Positions 1-12,718 are shown, counted from the stretch's first letter. The stretch: 64,000 nucleotides of DNA from Collybia mongolica (GCA_013420905.1 JAAXNY010000009.1:1736001-1800000); one strand, 5' to 3'. The notes: generated from the sequence alone by a model not told the origin. A program made the numbers and translations.

Positions 1-557
1 ATTCTGCTGTCGCTTATGTGATGGAAAAAGTAGACTTCGTGCTTGTCGGTTCTGAAGCTGTTGTAGAGAGTGGGGGGCTCATTAATGCAGTCGGAAGCAA
101 CCAAATCGCGATCATCGCAAAAGCTGCCAACAAGCCTTTTTATGCCCTTGCGGAAAGGTACGTCAAGAAGAAAGCATATTTTCCCCTGGTTGTCTTACAG
201 TTTCGCGCCAGCTATAAATTCCATCGACTATTTCCGCTCTCACAATACGACCTACCCAATCACAACTCTCGTATCTTCTCATTTCCACGCTTACCCCAGC
301 CAGTCGTCGACGCTGGGACGAGCGCTACCGAAGAAAACCCCGGAGGTACCATACCCACGACCATCACCCAGGAACAAATCTCCCAAAATAATCCTGACGT
401 AGACTATACAAGGTATATCTTGATATTAAAAATGGCCGCTTTCTCTGTTCATTCACCCCTCGCTAGGCCCGATCTGATCTCCCTGGTTTTCTCAGATGTC
501 GGTAGTCTAACGCCTGAAGGCGTGAGCCAGTACCTTGTAGGGATGTTTGCTGGGTAG
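1..557 (+). CDS. GCN3: Translation initiation factor eIF2B subunit alpha, C-terminal part (5' end outside window)
   Basis: The alpha subunit belongs to the regulatory core of eIF2B, the guanine-nucleotide exchange factor for eIF2 in the cytosol, and senses phosphorylated eIF2. The frame is open from the left edge and shows the conserved blocks EKVDFVLVGSEAVVESGG, LINAVGSNQIAI and KPFYALAES, then YKFHRLFPLSQYDLP, NNPDVDYT and a C-terminal LTPEGVSQYL. Two introns rejoin the family pattern: 158-211 (54 bp) and 413-466 (54 bp, joining DYTR to PDLISLVF). The protein stops at 555-557, as the family does shortly after the (S/T)PxxVS helix. Only about the last 150 residues are present. The identification rests on recognised conserved motifs. 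Confidence 0.93.
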   Translation, partial: SAVAYVMEKVDFVLVGSEAVVESGGLINAVGSNQIAIIAKAANKPFYALAERYVKKKAYFPLVVLQFRASYKFHRLFPLSQYDLPNHNSRIFSFPRLPQPVVDAGTSATEENPGGTIPTTITQEQISQNNPDVDYTRYILILKMAAFSVHSPLARPDLISLVFSDVGSLTPEGVSQYLVGMFAG

Positions 558-3102
558 CATGCTTCACAAACACGCCCCCGATGTAATGAGTGGTCTGAAC
601 GACGATGGATTATCACGATAACCGATAAACTTCATTTTCATCATGAATGATCGTCTTCAATTTCAGCCCCTTTTGGCCTTCCAATGGTCAACATGATGCA
701 CGACGTCCAATCAAGCCGATCATTTGGTGTTTTATTTTTTTTTCATTCTCACACTAGAATTCATTATGAGTCTTCAATCCTCTGCGATCTCTCACTGGGC
801 TTTTCGGCATTTCGTATCGATTCCGGTGCAGTTCCACCAGACTCCCACTTGCGTTACTGGTACAGGCCATGTATGTGACTACGTTTGCCAAGCTTGACGC
901 GCCTCGCGTTAGCCCACGTTTTCTGGCGTCTTTGCGCCATACGACCCACTCTACGGAATGCCTCGAGCTTCACACGCTGTTTACTGTGTGGTTTGTCCTA
1001 CAATGGCTCAAAAAACACGACGACTCACAAATATAGATAGATTCACCTTGCTATCGGGAAACGGTGGTGATGAGCGCACAGGAACCTGGTTTGAATTTTA
1101 GAATTTAAACAGTGGAACCTGATCCCTGGGAAATGTGATTTCGGTCGCATTACACCAATGCCTCTATCTTGATATAACCGTACAGAAAGCGGCCCGATTT
1201 CTCGATCAGCCTTTAATCAGTTATACGTCTCTTTCATTTGTGATATCGGGGCTTCTTGGATTGTCGCTCAAAGTATAAAAACTCATGGCCGATAATCCAG
1301 AGCCTTCAACCACCCCGCCTTTTAGCCACCCACGCCGTCGCGACCCAAAAACGTAGTCATGTGCAAGTGGCGACAGTAAGGAACACCTAGCACCACTAGC
1401 ATGACATTGAACATTGACATTTGTTTTAAGAGTTCAAGATACTTACAGCGGTTGTGGCCATGTCTACGCGTTGGTATGACTTCATGTCGGCGTCCTCGCA
1501 GTTTGAGCTAATAAAAAAAAACCCCCGACAGCCAGACCAGTTGGTGAGCTTCACGTCAGAAAAAAGCAGCACGAACTCAGATGCGTTGCGCAGATTCAGT
1601 GCGATGATCGATATTGCAAATTCAGTCCAACCCATCCCGAGCCAGGAGAGTGTGGACCAGATTGTCTTACTACCTGTTGGCAATAGTGAGTCACCAACAA
1701 ACAGTCCCCCCCGAAAAATTGTCGCTGAAAGTGTCATGCATAACTAGCCGGCAGTTCCCCGAACAATACAGTGCGAACCCTTTGTCGGGTGGCAAGGAGG
1801 CAGCTACTGATTATCTTTTTGATAGATCGTAGAATTAACAGGGTTTGTCCGGCTTGTGAGCAGGCTCTCCAACGCCAACAGAGAACGGGACGTGGCGGCA
1901 GAAGCTAGATGGCCCTGCCGATCTAGAACCTCTGAAATATAATAGAGTGTGGCAAGGGGCATAATAGATTTAAAGATATTGAAACGACCATACCTTTTGA
2001 TTAAAAAAAATCCTATTTAAGGCCTAATAGATATTACAAAGGCAACTTGACGCACCACAGAGGAGGCCCCGAGCATCTCCCTGGACAAAGCGGTTCCCGT
2101 GTCTGGGGAAGAGCACGTGAGACGATGTCATTTTTTGAGCATCCCGGGAGTAGCTGAAAGGATTAATTGAAGAGAAGGCGGGTTACACTCCCGGAAATGT
2201 CTGGGCCCTGAATCCGGATTCTCTTGTGATTCCTTTAGGTATTGTTTTGAAAAACGAACGCTTTCAGGTCCCGGAAAGGTGGGGAACATGAAAAAACTCT
2301 TGAATTGTCATTGGACCATCCAAGCATCCATTTTGATCAGTGTGTAACACACAGCCGAGGCGTTGAGTAATGGGACTGTGGCCTATCGATTGTGCTGTTG
2401 ATTGAGGCCGAATCTTTTGCCTCATCCAGGAGGCTTCCTGGGGAGTTCTAGGATCGTGTACCGCACAAGCGATCAAACACAAGTGATCAAATAAACTTGA
2501 TATAAGTGCTCCCTGGATGGGGAAAAGTACTCGTTCCGGAGTTATTGAGTATCATACTGTCGATGCTAAGTCGTTATGCCCTCGGAAAAATTCATGTGAC
2601 GGAACCATGCTGTGATGTACGCATATGGGTGCTGTTGTGAGCGTACATCGTACATTAAACGATGGGACATTGTGGGCCTAATCATCGTGCGTTCTAAGTG
2701 CCTTATGGTTTCAGGACCACATGGGTTTTTTTTTCGTGACAACATATGTCGTACTATATTTCAAGACAAGGCGATTTACGACGGTGATCCGGATGTACAG
2801 CCTAGTGCTTACCTTGAGGTTGGACGGTAAAAGCCAAGGAAGAAGGGGGCTGTTCGTCCTTGATACCTACGGTTTAATTACCTGTCCTTGAGGCCCAGGG
2901 TCAGCCTACACTCCCGCGAAGCCTGCCCAACTGACTTGAGCTCGAGCCATCATCCGACGCGAAGCAGAAGTATTGTGAACTTACGTAAGAAATGTTAATA
3001 TCTAACCCTTATCTAGATATTTATTCTCATGCAATGCCGCCGGCAACTTGTTTCGACTAAGTTCATTTCTGGTTACTGATTAACTCGGAATCACCCCCAA
3101 GC
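558..3102. other. Intergenic stretch with no recognisable gene
   Basis: About 2.5 kb between the eIF2B-alpha stop and the cyclin start. ORFs are short (at most about 100 codons) and I recognise no motif. One weak exon candidate on the minus strand lies around 1441-1510 and ends in ATGGCCACAACCGCT followed by a good donor (GTAAGT). The plus strand of the same place offers an acceptor (ttacag), so strand and coding status stay open. The stretch at 1950-2040 is AT-rich with A/T runs. Confidence 0.5.
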
Positions 3103-4434
3103 ATGCCTTCCTCCTCAAATACCCAATGGTTATTTCCCCTCTCTGCCTTTCAAGCCACACCATCTAGTTGTACACTCGAAAAGGAACTCTATGATCGGGC
3201 TAGGGGTGTTGAGTTTCTGTTTCGTTTGGGGTCATCTCTCGCACTGTACGTACTTTGATCATATGCCACCTGTTAATGAGGTTTATTGAACATCGCTCAC
3301 AGGCCAAGTTCGGCCATGTTCACCGCAGCAACTTGGTTTCATAGGTTTTACATGCGATACTCAATGGAAGACTTTCACCGCCAGGTAAACTGTTCTCAGT
3401 CCAAGTTTGACATCCACTCACGTAACGTGTTTTTAGGATGTTGCCGCATCATGTATTTTCCTTGCCACAAAGACTGAGGAATGTGGACGGAAACTCCGTG
3501 ATGTCGCGAGGGTTTGCCAAGCGAAAATAACTGGAAGTGACATCTCCAATATACCCGCGGACAGCAAGGTATGTAATATAGATCCACTACCTTACTGGAA
3601 CCGAACGCTCTTTACTAGGAAGTGGATCAGTGTCAGGCGACGATATTACTGACCGAAGAAGTTTTACTTGAGGCACTGTGTTTCGATTTCGTTGTGGAGA
3701 GTCCCCACGCGGAGTTGGTGGATCTGTTTGATGCCCACGAAGACAATCTACTAGTACAGGAATATTCGTGGAGCCTGGCGCATGACTCGTGGGTCTGGAT
3801 GCTTTCCATAGGTCATGATCTGATTGTTTCTAGATATCGCACGCCGATGTGTGTCTTATATCCGCCCAAAATTATCGCTGCAGCATGTTACGTTCTTGCG
3901 CAACGGATTTTCGATGGTCCGAATTCCTCGTCCCTTGATGCGCGCATATCAGTAGCAGCGCCATCTGCCTCTTTGCCTACACCTCCATCTCACAAACCGC
4001 CTTCACCCGACGCTTCCAGATATGCAATTGAACATTTTTCCTTAAATGAAGCAGAATTGTCTTCAGTTTCAGGTCCGAGTTTCTCTAATGTCCTGCCCGA
4101 GACTAAAAATACTCCTTTTACAGAAGCTCTGTGCATCCTTTTGGAATTTTATGGCACCCAAGATGTAGATACCGTCTTCCCTCATATCTCCCCCATCATC
4201 ATAGTAAGTGCCGGACTGTTTCTCGCACTGTGTATACCTATGTTTTCCTAGGTGCCTCGTCCATCGTCAGCACCAAATAGGCCGTACTTATATGGCACTA
4301 ACTATCCATTTTACGATTTGACTGCCATCCCTCGACCTGATCAGCCTGCCCGAACACCGAACTCCTCATATGGCGGCCACACACCATCCAGAAAGCCAAG
4401 TTTACTGGAAACGCGACGCTTAGATTTGAGTTGA
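3103..4434 (+). CDS. Cyclin-box protein, C-type (cyclin K / CTK2-like)
   Basis: This is probably the regulatory subunit of a transcription-linked CDK acting on the RNA polymerase II C-terminal domain in the nucleus. The assembled protein begins MPSSSNTQWLFPLSAF and has cyclin-fold helices with PSSAMFTAATWFHRFYMR and the diagnostic box helix DVAASCIFLATKTEECGRKL, then EEVLLEALCFDFVVESPH. Four introns fit in phase: 3246-3302, 3385-3436, 3569-3618 and 4204-4251. The C-terminal part (from about residue 200) is Ser/Pro-rich and low in complexity. CTK2, cyclin K and cyclin L share this box and I cannot separate them securely. The W-F-P-x-S-A-F-type N-terminus and the TKTEE box favour the CTK2/cyclin K branch. 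Confidence 0.82.
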
Positions 4435-4640
4435 AAATTAGTGATACATACCAAAGTGGAACAAAGATAATATAACGGCTCTCTGGTATATTCCATTCAC
4501 TAAATCTATAGCGTGCTTCACATGTATTCAAGGTGTATCGATCTACAATCTAGCTCTGTAATTAAGGCGGACTGTACATACGCTCAATGTCGATTTGATT
4601 ATCTGATCTCGCCACCGATAGGAGCGTTTAATCCAATCTT

Positions 4641-6687
4641 TTATACCAACCAGTCTCCTACATGCTGACTGTAAGGAACTTGTATTAACGGCCCTGAATC
4701 GGCAGGAACGATTTCCGGAGCATCGGCCCTTAATGCATTTGCCCCCGCATCCGTCAGCCATTTAACAATGATAGTAGAGGGCAGGCCACGCCCTCCGTGG
4801 ACAGGTACGATAGGACCCGGAAGGCCTGTGTAGGTTGATGCCTTAGAGGACAGATTACTCCACACTCCAGCGGACGAAGCAAATTCTATCAAAGACAGGA
4901 TCAATGAAGGCAATGGGGTGACCAGATGGAGCGCACCATCGCTCTTGCCATCCCAATTCGACTCAGAATTTACTGGATTTGGTATATCAGTGCTACTCTT
5001 GGGCATTGGGGCAGGAACCGTGTGATGGGTCACAGGCTCTGGAACCTACATTTATGATGATGGTAAGATATGTGGTTAGAGCAGGTAGAGCGCCATGGCT
5101 TCTTTTGGGTATTGGCTCATAATATCATAGAGAGTGCACGGTGTATCGAAGAAGGGGGTGTCATTCTCTTTACCCACCTTTGGTATGGCACAACCGGCGA
5201 TTCCCATGGCAGAAAGTGTCCAAAAAGTGAGGAATTCAGTGATAGTTGGGTTGTATGCATCATAAACATAAACGCCCGTCACGAAGGCCGTGGTGAAACC
5301 TGGATATTGTTTCAACCTCTGGCCACCTATTGAAGAAGTAAGATCATGAAATTTTACCTGTTGAGAATGTTCCAAAAACCCAGTTGTCGTAGGAAGTCAG
5401 GACAAACCAGTGGGTCTGAAGTTCGACGCAGGAGTCCCATATCTGTCATCGAATAATTATTTTCTGAAAGGCTTCCATAGGGTTGACAAAACATGCTTTT
5501 GCCCATAAACGTTCCCTACTTCTGAGAGGGATTGGGAATGCATTTCCCAACTTGCGAAAAGGGGGAAACTATTCAAAGTTTCAGCTACCAGGGAGTCATG
5601 CCGTTTCTGTGAAGCCGCACCGATCGACATTCCGAAAATTCCTTTATATCCTGATGCGTGAGAATCCATGGGGGTTGATAGGCAACCACCAAGGCATGAG
5701 GACGATTAGCATGTAAAGTGGCGCTCGTTGACCACGTGAAACATCGGAAGATGTCTTTATCCCGCTGATCCAGCCGTTCCTCTGGGCTTTCGTCGAAAGC
5801 CCAAGGCTGGGTATGGGGGTACAAAAGGTGAAGGATGTTCTCCACAGTCTGTAACGGTAGATTATCCAACCAGGATGCGAGGCTAATTATAATGTTCAGG
5901 GCATATGCAGTAGTGACAAAGAGCAATCACAGACCGCAAGATATTTCCAGGGCTCTTCAGCATTCGGAAAGAGTTGTTGGGCATTGATGGAGATGGTATA
6001 GTCAGATTGCCCTGCACATCAGTGTCCTCGGTGTCGGATAGTTTGAACGTTTCTGGGACGTTTGCATCTACCCCTGTCAGTTTTCGAGGGCGTCAGCACA
6101 CTTTACGGATATAGCAAAGGCCATTGCCCCACAGGAAGCAACTATATGATCTATGGTGCCTGCGAGAGGACATATAGTCTCTAACCTCCTCCACGTCTCT
6201 GGACGAACGGCGAGACAATTTCTATGGCTCTTGTGTCCTATAAGGGGAGGTTCTAAGGGGTTTCCGTCCATCGGTAAACCTGGAAGAGCACATTCTCGAA
6301 GATAGGACTTGAGGTTGTTCATGAACTTGATGAAGGTCACAGTGAGTGGTAGAATGCAAAATTCCTGATGACCCCAGAATATATGCTTCGCATTTTCTGG
6401 GTGGTATTATATGTGAGAAAGGGAACAAGACACTCCAGAAGAAGAATAAAATGACTTTGTTGTACTCGCATAAGTCCAAACCACGTGCCCGCTTTTCGGC
6501 TAGAAAAGGCAATGTTGTAACGCTTTCCGTCCACTTCTTGGCGGTTGTGTACTTCATCCGTAACCGCAAATTTTTGTATTTCATCAAGTACATAGGGCAA
6601 CACATAATTTATGGCTCGCGGCAATAAAGTAATATATTCCTCTCGGTTGTTTCGCCCGCAATAATAGACGGTCCTTGTCGTTGACAT
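4641..6687 (-). CDS. Unrecognised multi-exon gene (tentative)
   Basis: The minus strand carries a series of open segments of protein-like composition: about 6687-6337 (starts MSTTRTVYYCGRNNREEYI), 6340-6077, 5926-5585, 5375-5076 and 5033-4641 (ends HVGDWLV). They are separated by intervals that could be introns, but I did not resolve all junctions. The segment near 5700 reads FRCFTWSTSATLHANRPHALVV. It vaguely recalls the WA...HRP block of Mediator subunit Med12, which is too weak to name the gene. The block between 6337 and 6605 is open in two minus frames, so even the exon frame is uncertain. Boundaries are approximate. Confidence 0.35.
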
Positions 6688-7915
6688 CGTTGTCTGTCCC
6701 CATGTTTCGTTTATTTACGGAAGCCAAGGGTGCCTTCCCGTGCTCTCGTCAAACAGTCTGAACATGTCGTTGGGCTTATTCTGATGGGATTCCGCGTAGG
6801 CAACGCCATTAAACGAACGCAGGTCGCAGCTCTGCAGCCTTCCTAGCCATTAGTATCGTCACATCGAAATACAACTAGATAAAATGCGGACCTATAGGGT
6901 GAATATGGCGCCTGCTGAATAGGCAGTTTGGTCCCAGACAGTCTTGCACTCGGGTCGACATTGCATAAAAGTGACCACACTCCGTGTAGTAGCGCCCGTC
7001 GATGATCTATGAACCGATATTAATAACGGTCTAGCAGTGGGATAGAGAGGTCAATACAAACATTATGGCACATGTTGCAAGGACTCGGGAGAGGAGGGAG
7101 GGGAGAAGAATAAGGCTTTGCATCTACAAGCGTTGTGGTCCCCCTGTCATTTAAACAAAATTTATTGCTACGCACAACGTTGCACCTAGCCTCGTTCTTT
7201 GTGATCAAGCCACACCCGACAAGGTGAGGCTAATGGAACATGCCGTCTAAGAGGAGAGCCATTGAGCCATATTGGTTCTGGCGACCGTGTTCCCAACTTG
7301 AGCCTTCCTCTCCACCGTCTTTACGACGATGCTTAATAGTGGGATATATTTTCCCATTAAGCTTCCAATGGCAAGACTGGAGCATGGAGTTCCCTATGGT
7401 TCCTGAGGAGTTACTCCAGTCGATCGCCTCGCCAGCTGGGGACAGCCCAAACAGGGGTCTGGAGTCGAAGGACATCCCTATATTGTAAGGAGGGCATCCA
7501 GGAGCTGGTTCTAGAAGGACACTAGGTGAAATGCCTCATAACTATGTGCAATGAAGATGGTCGGGGTGCAAACGGCTCTGCCCATCATGTAGAACACGAG
7601 GACCTAACTCGTGCGAGTTGTCAACGGTTCAAATGGCGTGTGTATGGAGTCACCAACTCAGGCAAAAGGACGAGTTGCATTCTCTGCCTTTGCCCTCTAG
7701 GCCTTTTGGGGTGGTCCTAAGTTAGTTCAATCTAGTTCACAGTATGTTCGTCTAGTCTCCATGGTTTCAAGTTATAAAACGTCTTCGTTCATTTTAAAAT
7801 GAAAGGGTCACCGAAAAAGGGAGGTCAGAGTTACTGAAAGGTATTTGAGCCAGACTTCCTATTATTTTCATGGGTGGGTTTTAGAAAAAGTTTAACTGAT
7901 AAGCGTCCTGAGACG
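6688..7915. other. Intergenic stretch, nothing recognised
   Basis: About 1.2 kb between the tentative minus-strand gene and the bS21m stop codon. Only short ORFs (at most about 82 codons, for example 7240-7488 plus) without motifs or convincing splice partners. It may hold the promoter of the tentative upstream gene and the 3' UTR of bS21m. Confidence 0.5.
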
Positions 7916-8545
7916 TCATGCTCCCCGATTGCGGATTTTGGTGACAAGTTGAACCTTCTTCCGTACCTGTATGAAAACAAGAGGAGTTAGTTATATTCAA
8001 GGCGGCCGATCAACTTCGTACCTCGTGTGCAAACTGCCTTCTCCACCGCTCACTGCTAAGTCTACGACGCTTCTCGCCCTTCTTCTCGTGTCTCTCGGCC
8101 CGTCTCAATTGAGCTCTGACCTTGTTTCGGCTCAGTATTTGATTCAGTCTCTGGTACGCGTCGCCCACGTTCCCGCCCATAACTTTTACACTGCGTCCTG
8201 TAAAAAATTTTGTGAGTAGTGATATACGAATGAATAGAGGAAAATCCAACCTGAGTAGGCATTCGCAGGCGGACGCTCAGCTGCTGCATTCCGAGCAGCA
8301 GCAGACTTCTGCCTCCATATTTGTTCGATAGTAAGGGGAGACGTGGCTTGATTCTTAACTTCTTCGCCGATTATGTTGTTCCAGTCTTCCAAAGGGCTTT
8401 CCTTGGAGACAATAACGGGCTCCGAGGCTGAGGAATATGAACTGGATTGTAGATGTGCCCGAAATAGAGACACTACGGGCCTCGCACAGAATAGAGACTG
8501 CCGAACAAAAGGTGTGATGGATAGTGAAGATAGTATGGATAGCAT
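7916..8545 (-). CDS. MRP21: Mitochondrial small-subunit ribosomal protein bS21m
   Basis: A component of the mitochondrial 30S-type ribosomal subunit. The chosen start (ATG at 8545) opens a basic, hydroxylated N-terminus (MLSILSSLSITPFVRQS) that fits a matrix-targeting presequence. The S21 domain is at the C-terminus: GRSVKVMGGNVGDAYQRLN, then NKVRAQLRRAERHEKKGEKR and WRRQFAHEVRKKVQLV. Two introns place the exons in frame: 8198-8250 (donor after AYSG) and 7967-8021 (joining HE to VRKKV). The last codons are RNRGA, stop at 7916-7918. An in-frame ATG upstream at 8671 would lengthen the N-terminus but would spoil the presequence. A run of nine G (plus strand, 8558-8566) lies just upstream of the start. 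Confidence 0.85.
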
Positions 8546-8742
8546 TGTGTTTACACTGGGGGGGGGCTTGCTGTCTGTATAGAGATTCGTTGATGTGTAC
8601 CAGCGCGGATTGAACCAAATTTGCTGGTGTTGTGGCAATGTCGAGACTCGATCGTCTCTGATCATCAGCACTAGCTCTTTAGAGACTTAAAAAAAGCAGG
8701 CTAGTAGTTAAAACCTCCAACCTCCTCCTAAAAGATCGAGGA

Positions 8743-9785
8743 ATGTCTTCAGATGTGCTGCTTGAGGAACTCGAGGTATACTACTTGATGACCTTTGCTC
8801 TATATCAAATAACAACACTCCCCTACTGCCAGGTTCTGGAATCAATTTATCCTGCAGAGTTATCAAGTCCGTGATATAGGCATTATTCATCATTTCAATG
8901 GAACTGAGAGTCACGGAAAGAACTATCCGAAAGGGTCATTCAAATCGATGTTGAACCCGATGACCCAATAGATGGTACCGAAGAATGTACGCCTCAGAGA
9001 AATTGGGACTTTGGATTTGTGCTCATTGCATTTAGTGAAATTGACGCTCTGTGTCCATTATACAGACGAGTACCCGGACGTACTTCCAGAACTTTCTCTA
9101 CAACCCGTTAAAGGTGAAGTCGATGGCGAAGAGATCGATGCCCTTCTGGAAGAACTTCGCGGGGTCGTACGTTCGAATTTACCAATGTAACCCGGATAAA
9201 TTTCGATTCTCGTCTTGTAGGGCGAAGAAAATATCGGAATGGCGATGACCTTTACCTTAGTCTCCCATCTTCGTGAACAACTATCGCGTCTCGTTCGGAT
9301 CAGAGCAGAGAAGCATCAAAAGGAGGAGATGGAGAAGGAGCGTATAACACTTGAGGTAAAATTTTTGCCGGACTAGCCGCGGGATATGACTGCTGGATAT
9401 AATCTCACCAACAGGAAGAGGAAGCTCGAACACGCGGAACTCCTGTAACGGTCGAATCTTTCAGAACATGGAAAGCCGTCTTCGATAAAGAAATGAAAGC
9501 AAAGAAGGCAAAAGAGGATGACGAAAAACTGAAAGGTTTGACACCCAAGGAACGGGATGAATGGAGGAGGGTGGGCACCCGACTTAGTGGTAAGCGACTA
9601 GTCGTCACAATTACGCCTCGTGTTTACGGTTAATCTCAGGACGACAATTATTCGAGCGTGGCGATAAAAACCTGGAAGACGACACACTATTGGAAGAAGA
9701 TGCCGTGTCCGTGGATGTTAGTCAGTTCGAAAGGATCAGGATTGAAGAGGAAGAGGAAATCATTACATTTAGTGACAGCGATTGA
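8743..9785 (+). CDS. GIR2: RWD-domain protein, Gir2/RWDD1 family
   Basis: Gir2/DFRP2 proteins bind the DRG-type GTPase Rbg2 and contact Gcn1 on ribosomes through the RWD domain, affecting Gcn2 activation. The assembled protein starts MSSDVLLEELEVLESIYPAE, the typical RWD opening, and continues with KLTLCVHYTDEYPDVLPEL, including the YPDVLP hallmark. It then has EEIDALLEELRGV, the GEENIGMAMTFTLVSHLRE helix, an acidic/basic coiled-coil stretch, LKGLTPKERDEW and the C-terminal QLFERGDKNLEDDTLLEE. Six introns fit in phase: 8776-8832, 8867-8908, 8987-9035, 9167-9220, 9356-9414 and 9590-9639. Intron 2 would be only 42 bp. The gene diverges from bS21m with 197 bp between start codons and converges on the hydrolase gene (115 bp). 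Confidence 0.9.
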
Positions 9786-9900
9786 CATTGGTACTGTGGT
9801 TCATGTCAGCTCTGTATTTATTTATCTCAGACACCTAAAAACACACGAGGTCTAAAACGAGGATTGAAGTCACAACTTGAAAGGTTTATCCCTCCGGATG

Positions 9901-11658
9901 TTATAGACCTTGTAATGTTCCAGCTTCTCCCCCGTTCCCATTAATCACACCCCCACCTTCAATCTCTTTACACCCAAGTTGTAGCCTCCCCTCCTCCTTT
10001 ATATATCCGTTGTCATCGACGAACAAAGGGGCAGGATTTCCCATTTCTGGAACCAGATATTCACCAACAAGCTCTAACCACTCTAACACTGGCTTGGTAG
10101 TCCACCGATCCACGAACCCTGCACCAGCCTGGAACCACCCGAGATGGCCTCCAGAGTTTGTTAGCTCCATGACTACTAGTCCATTGTCACCCCCGTCCAT
10201 AGGTACGTTACGCACAACCGGATCGTCTGCAGCGTTGATTGCCAAGAAGGGAACCCTGATATCCTTGACCACATAATGGCTTGAGCTGTACCGGTAATAA
10301 TCATGCGCTGTCGCGAAAGGGAAGATGGGCGCAGACCCTCCTGCAACTCGAGTAAAGGTATCGTCAAATTTCTCTAGGGTAGGATTTTTCAGTTCGAGTG
10401 TTAAGGGGATGGCTTTCGCGACTCTATGTTCTGGATCCGCTTGAAGGGCATGCAAATGTCGCTTTAAGAGGTTAAGCAGATTCCCACCCATGCCTTTCGA
10501 ATACACATGCTTTCCGAGGAAAGAGCTGAGCAATCTTTTAAGGATCGTTTTAGTATGAGATATTTTGTAGAATGGTGTTTTAAGATGCACCCAATATTGT
10601 TTTGTTCCAGATCCCAAGGCTTCAAATGCTTAGTTATTTCTATGACAACACAGGCGAAGAGTTTATGCGCTCACACAAGCAAGGGCACAAGCAGACTGTA
10701 GTCGACTCTTGTCTCCCTCCTCAGCCAGATATCTTGTCATCACATTAGCACCGAGAGAGAAGCCAAGCCCTAGAAGTGGTGCAATAGGGTATAATTTAGA
10801 AATATACAACAAAGCTTGTCGCAAATCGTCCGTGTGCCCTGCGGAATATAATTGTGGACTTGTGATTGGAACGCCGGCGCCTAAGATTGGACTTGGTTAC
10901 ATTGGTTTTCTTCTTTTCAAAACACTGGCTTACATCCTCTGAAATTGACGACGACAGCCCTATATCCAAGCCCTCCTGCCTCGACAGGTGCGCACGCGCG
11001 GTGTAATATCGCCCTGACGTACGGTTCGTAAGAGCCTAAACAATATTTTAGCATAACAGTCCATTTTCTCGGACGAGGAAATGATTGCCTCCAGTCAGGC
11101 CATGCTTGACAACGACAATCGGAGTGTCATCTTTGAGAGCAGACGAGTTGATGGGTGCAAAATCCAGACCTCTGATGAGTGTCAATTAAAATTGCCGGGT
11201 GAGAGTGTTGCAGTCAGACATACAATGTACCACCATCTGCTAAGCGAAGCAATTTTCTATCCAACCATATAAAACCTAGCGACCGCAATATGCAAGGATT
11301 ACTTACCGGTCATACCACATATGGTCGTTCTTTGAAAAGTCCCCGAATACACAATACATAGTCTGTAAATGGCCACTGAAATTGTGTTAGAGTGGCTCGA
11401 AGTCTAACATTCGGTGGCTTACTTGTAAAGCCACCAGAGAGGCCGGAATTCTGTAAAGAGGCTTTTACATTTTCTTTCCACCAGGGTTCGCAGGGATTGG
11501 TGTTCAACTTCACTCGACTTTTTGCTCTTTCTGACAGTGACGAGAGCAGGCTTGGGAGAGAAGTGTATAAGGGGTGCCTTGTCAGGTAGGCCGATGCTTG
11601 CGGCACTAAACAAGGCGCCCATGAAGCTCAAGGTCACCAGGCTGAAAAGCGAACCCAT
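9901..11658 (-). CDS. Alpha/beta hydrolase, YMR210W / ABHD1-3 (EMB8) family
   Basis: A lipid-active esterase/lipase family, including yeast acylglycerol lipase YMR210W and the ethanol O-acyltransferases Eeb1 and Eht1, usually membrane-associated. The start MGSLFSLVTLSFMGALFSAA (ATG 11658) gives a hydrophobic N-terminal anchor. Family blocks follow over several exons: RPLWWL, SGHLQTMYCVFGDFSK, the nucleophile elbow GLGFSLGANV (catalytic Ser), PWDLEQN, the lid-side TRVAGGSAPIFPFATAHDYY, then AINAADDPVV (catalytic Asp) and NSGGHLGWF (catalytic His). One intron is clear from about 10590 down to 10533, after NNIG. Exons between 11280 and 10800 are only partly resolved. I cannot say whether it is a lipase or an acyltransferase. 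Confidence 0.87.
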
Positions 11659-11685
11659 TGCGAAAGTGAGGAATTGAAAGATCAA

Positions 11686-11699
11686 GGGGGGGGGGGGGG
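11686..11699. repeat. Homopolymer run of 14 G
   Basis: Fourteen consecutive G on the plus strand, 27 bp upstream of the chosen hydrolase start (poly-C in that gene's 5' leader). Such tracts are length-variable and error-prone in assemblies. Confidence 0.9.
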
Positions 11700-12660
11700 T
11701 TAACTTACGATGCGATTAAGAACTACTTCGCGCCGCGAATGCGCGGGTCCGGTCTGACCAAGCCTTAAACGCATTAAACCCGGACCACATTGCCTGTGCA
11801 ACGAAACGCTGATGATAGATGGATTTCTTAGATAGAACTTTCTTCCTATCACGTGGTGCTCTGATAATCATGAGCCTCCACCAAACTTCCGGATTACCTT
11901 TTCAGGTTCCCTTTTAAATCCGGAAATGCATAATACTCGACCGGACTTTCATGTCTTGTTTGAACTGACGGGATGCGTGGTGGTACATCATCAATGTACT
12001 CGTGAGGGAGGAAGATAACGGTCAAACCCTGAAATTTTCTTTAGACCCTAGTGATTTAAACCAACTTACTCGGGGTCCAAATTTACTTGGGCCCGACGAA
12101 ACAAGCAACCACAATCAAACCAACACACATGATTCTGACTATATGGATCATCCTCTACCAGAATACCCGAATATTTACTGTCCGTCACACCAAGGTATAC
12201 GCAATCTTGTTAGATAAATGGCTCCGGTCACAGGCCTTACGGATTAATGTCATGGTAATGGCCGTTTGCTGCCAGTGGCCACTTGCAGTTCTCTATATAA
12301 CTCGACGTCGAAGGCCTGCAGTCCAAACCTTACCAAATTTGAATTTGATCCTCTATCGCAAAAACGACATCATCGAGTACTGCATGTCTACGTCTTCACC
12401 CTCTCTTCTTTATATACACAAGAAGCATCAATGTCGTGTATGTTTGTCAATATTCAGTTTGATGTCATGCGATCCTACAGTAACTTTTCCTCAACAGTAT
12501 TTTGACCTTTTTGGCCTGCCGTTAAACCCACCTTGCAATCAAGGCGAAAACTGCAGGTGCACGCTCAGGTACATTTTTTCTCCGAGAGAGATACATCTGA
12601 TCCGTTCCCGGTCATAGATTTCTCCACCCTAGCGATCCTAATTGGCCTGGGTTAAAACCA
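11700..12660. other. Intergenic stretch, nothing recognised
   Basis: About 1 kb upstream of the hydrolase gene. A 176-codon ORF at 12087-12617 (plus) has no motif I recognise and no gene-like composition. The string FDLFGLP near 12510 recalls J-protein HscB/Jac1, but the rest does not fit. A candidate TATA-like string (ctctatataact) occurs at about 12291. Confidence 0.45.
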
Positions 12661-12718
12661 GATGAGAAAAAGATGAATACAACATTTTTTTCATCTGTCC
12701 CTGGAGACCTGGAGTCAC

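Noticed and set aside
684..878. Short ORF after eIF2B-alpha
   Set aside because: 64 codons, low similarity to any known motif, no splice partners; not annotated.
12390..12560. String FDLFGLP resembling the HscB/Jac1 J-protein start
   Set aside because: No cysteine motif in proper spacing, no HPD tripeptide and no continuing homology. Judged chance.
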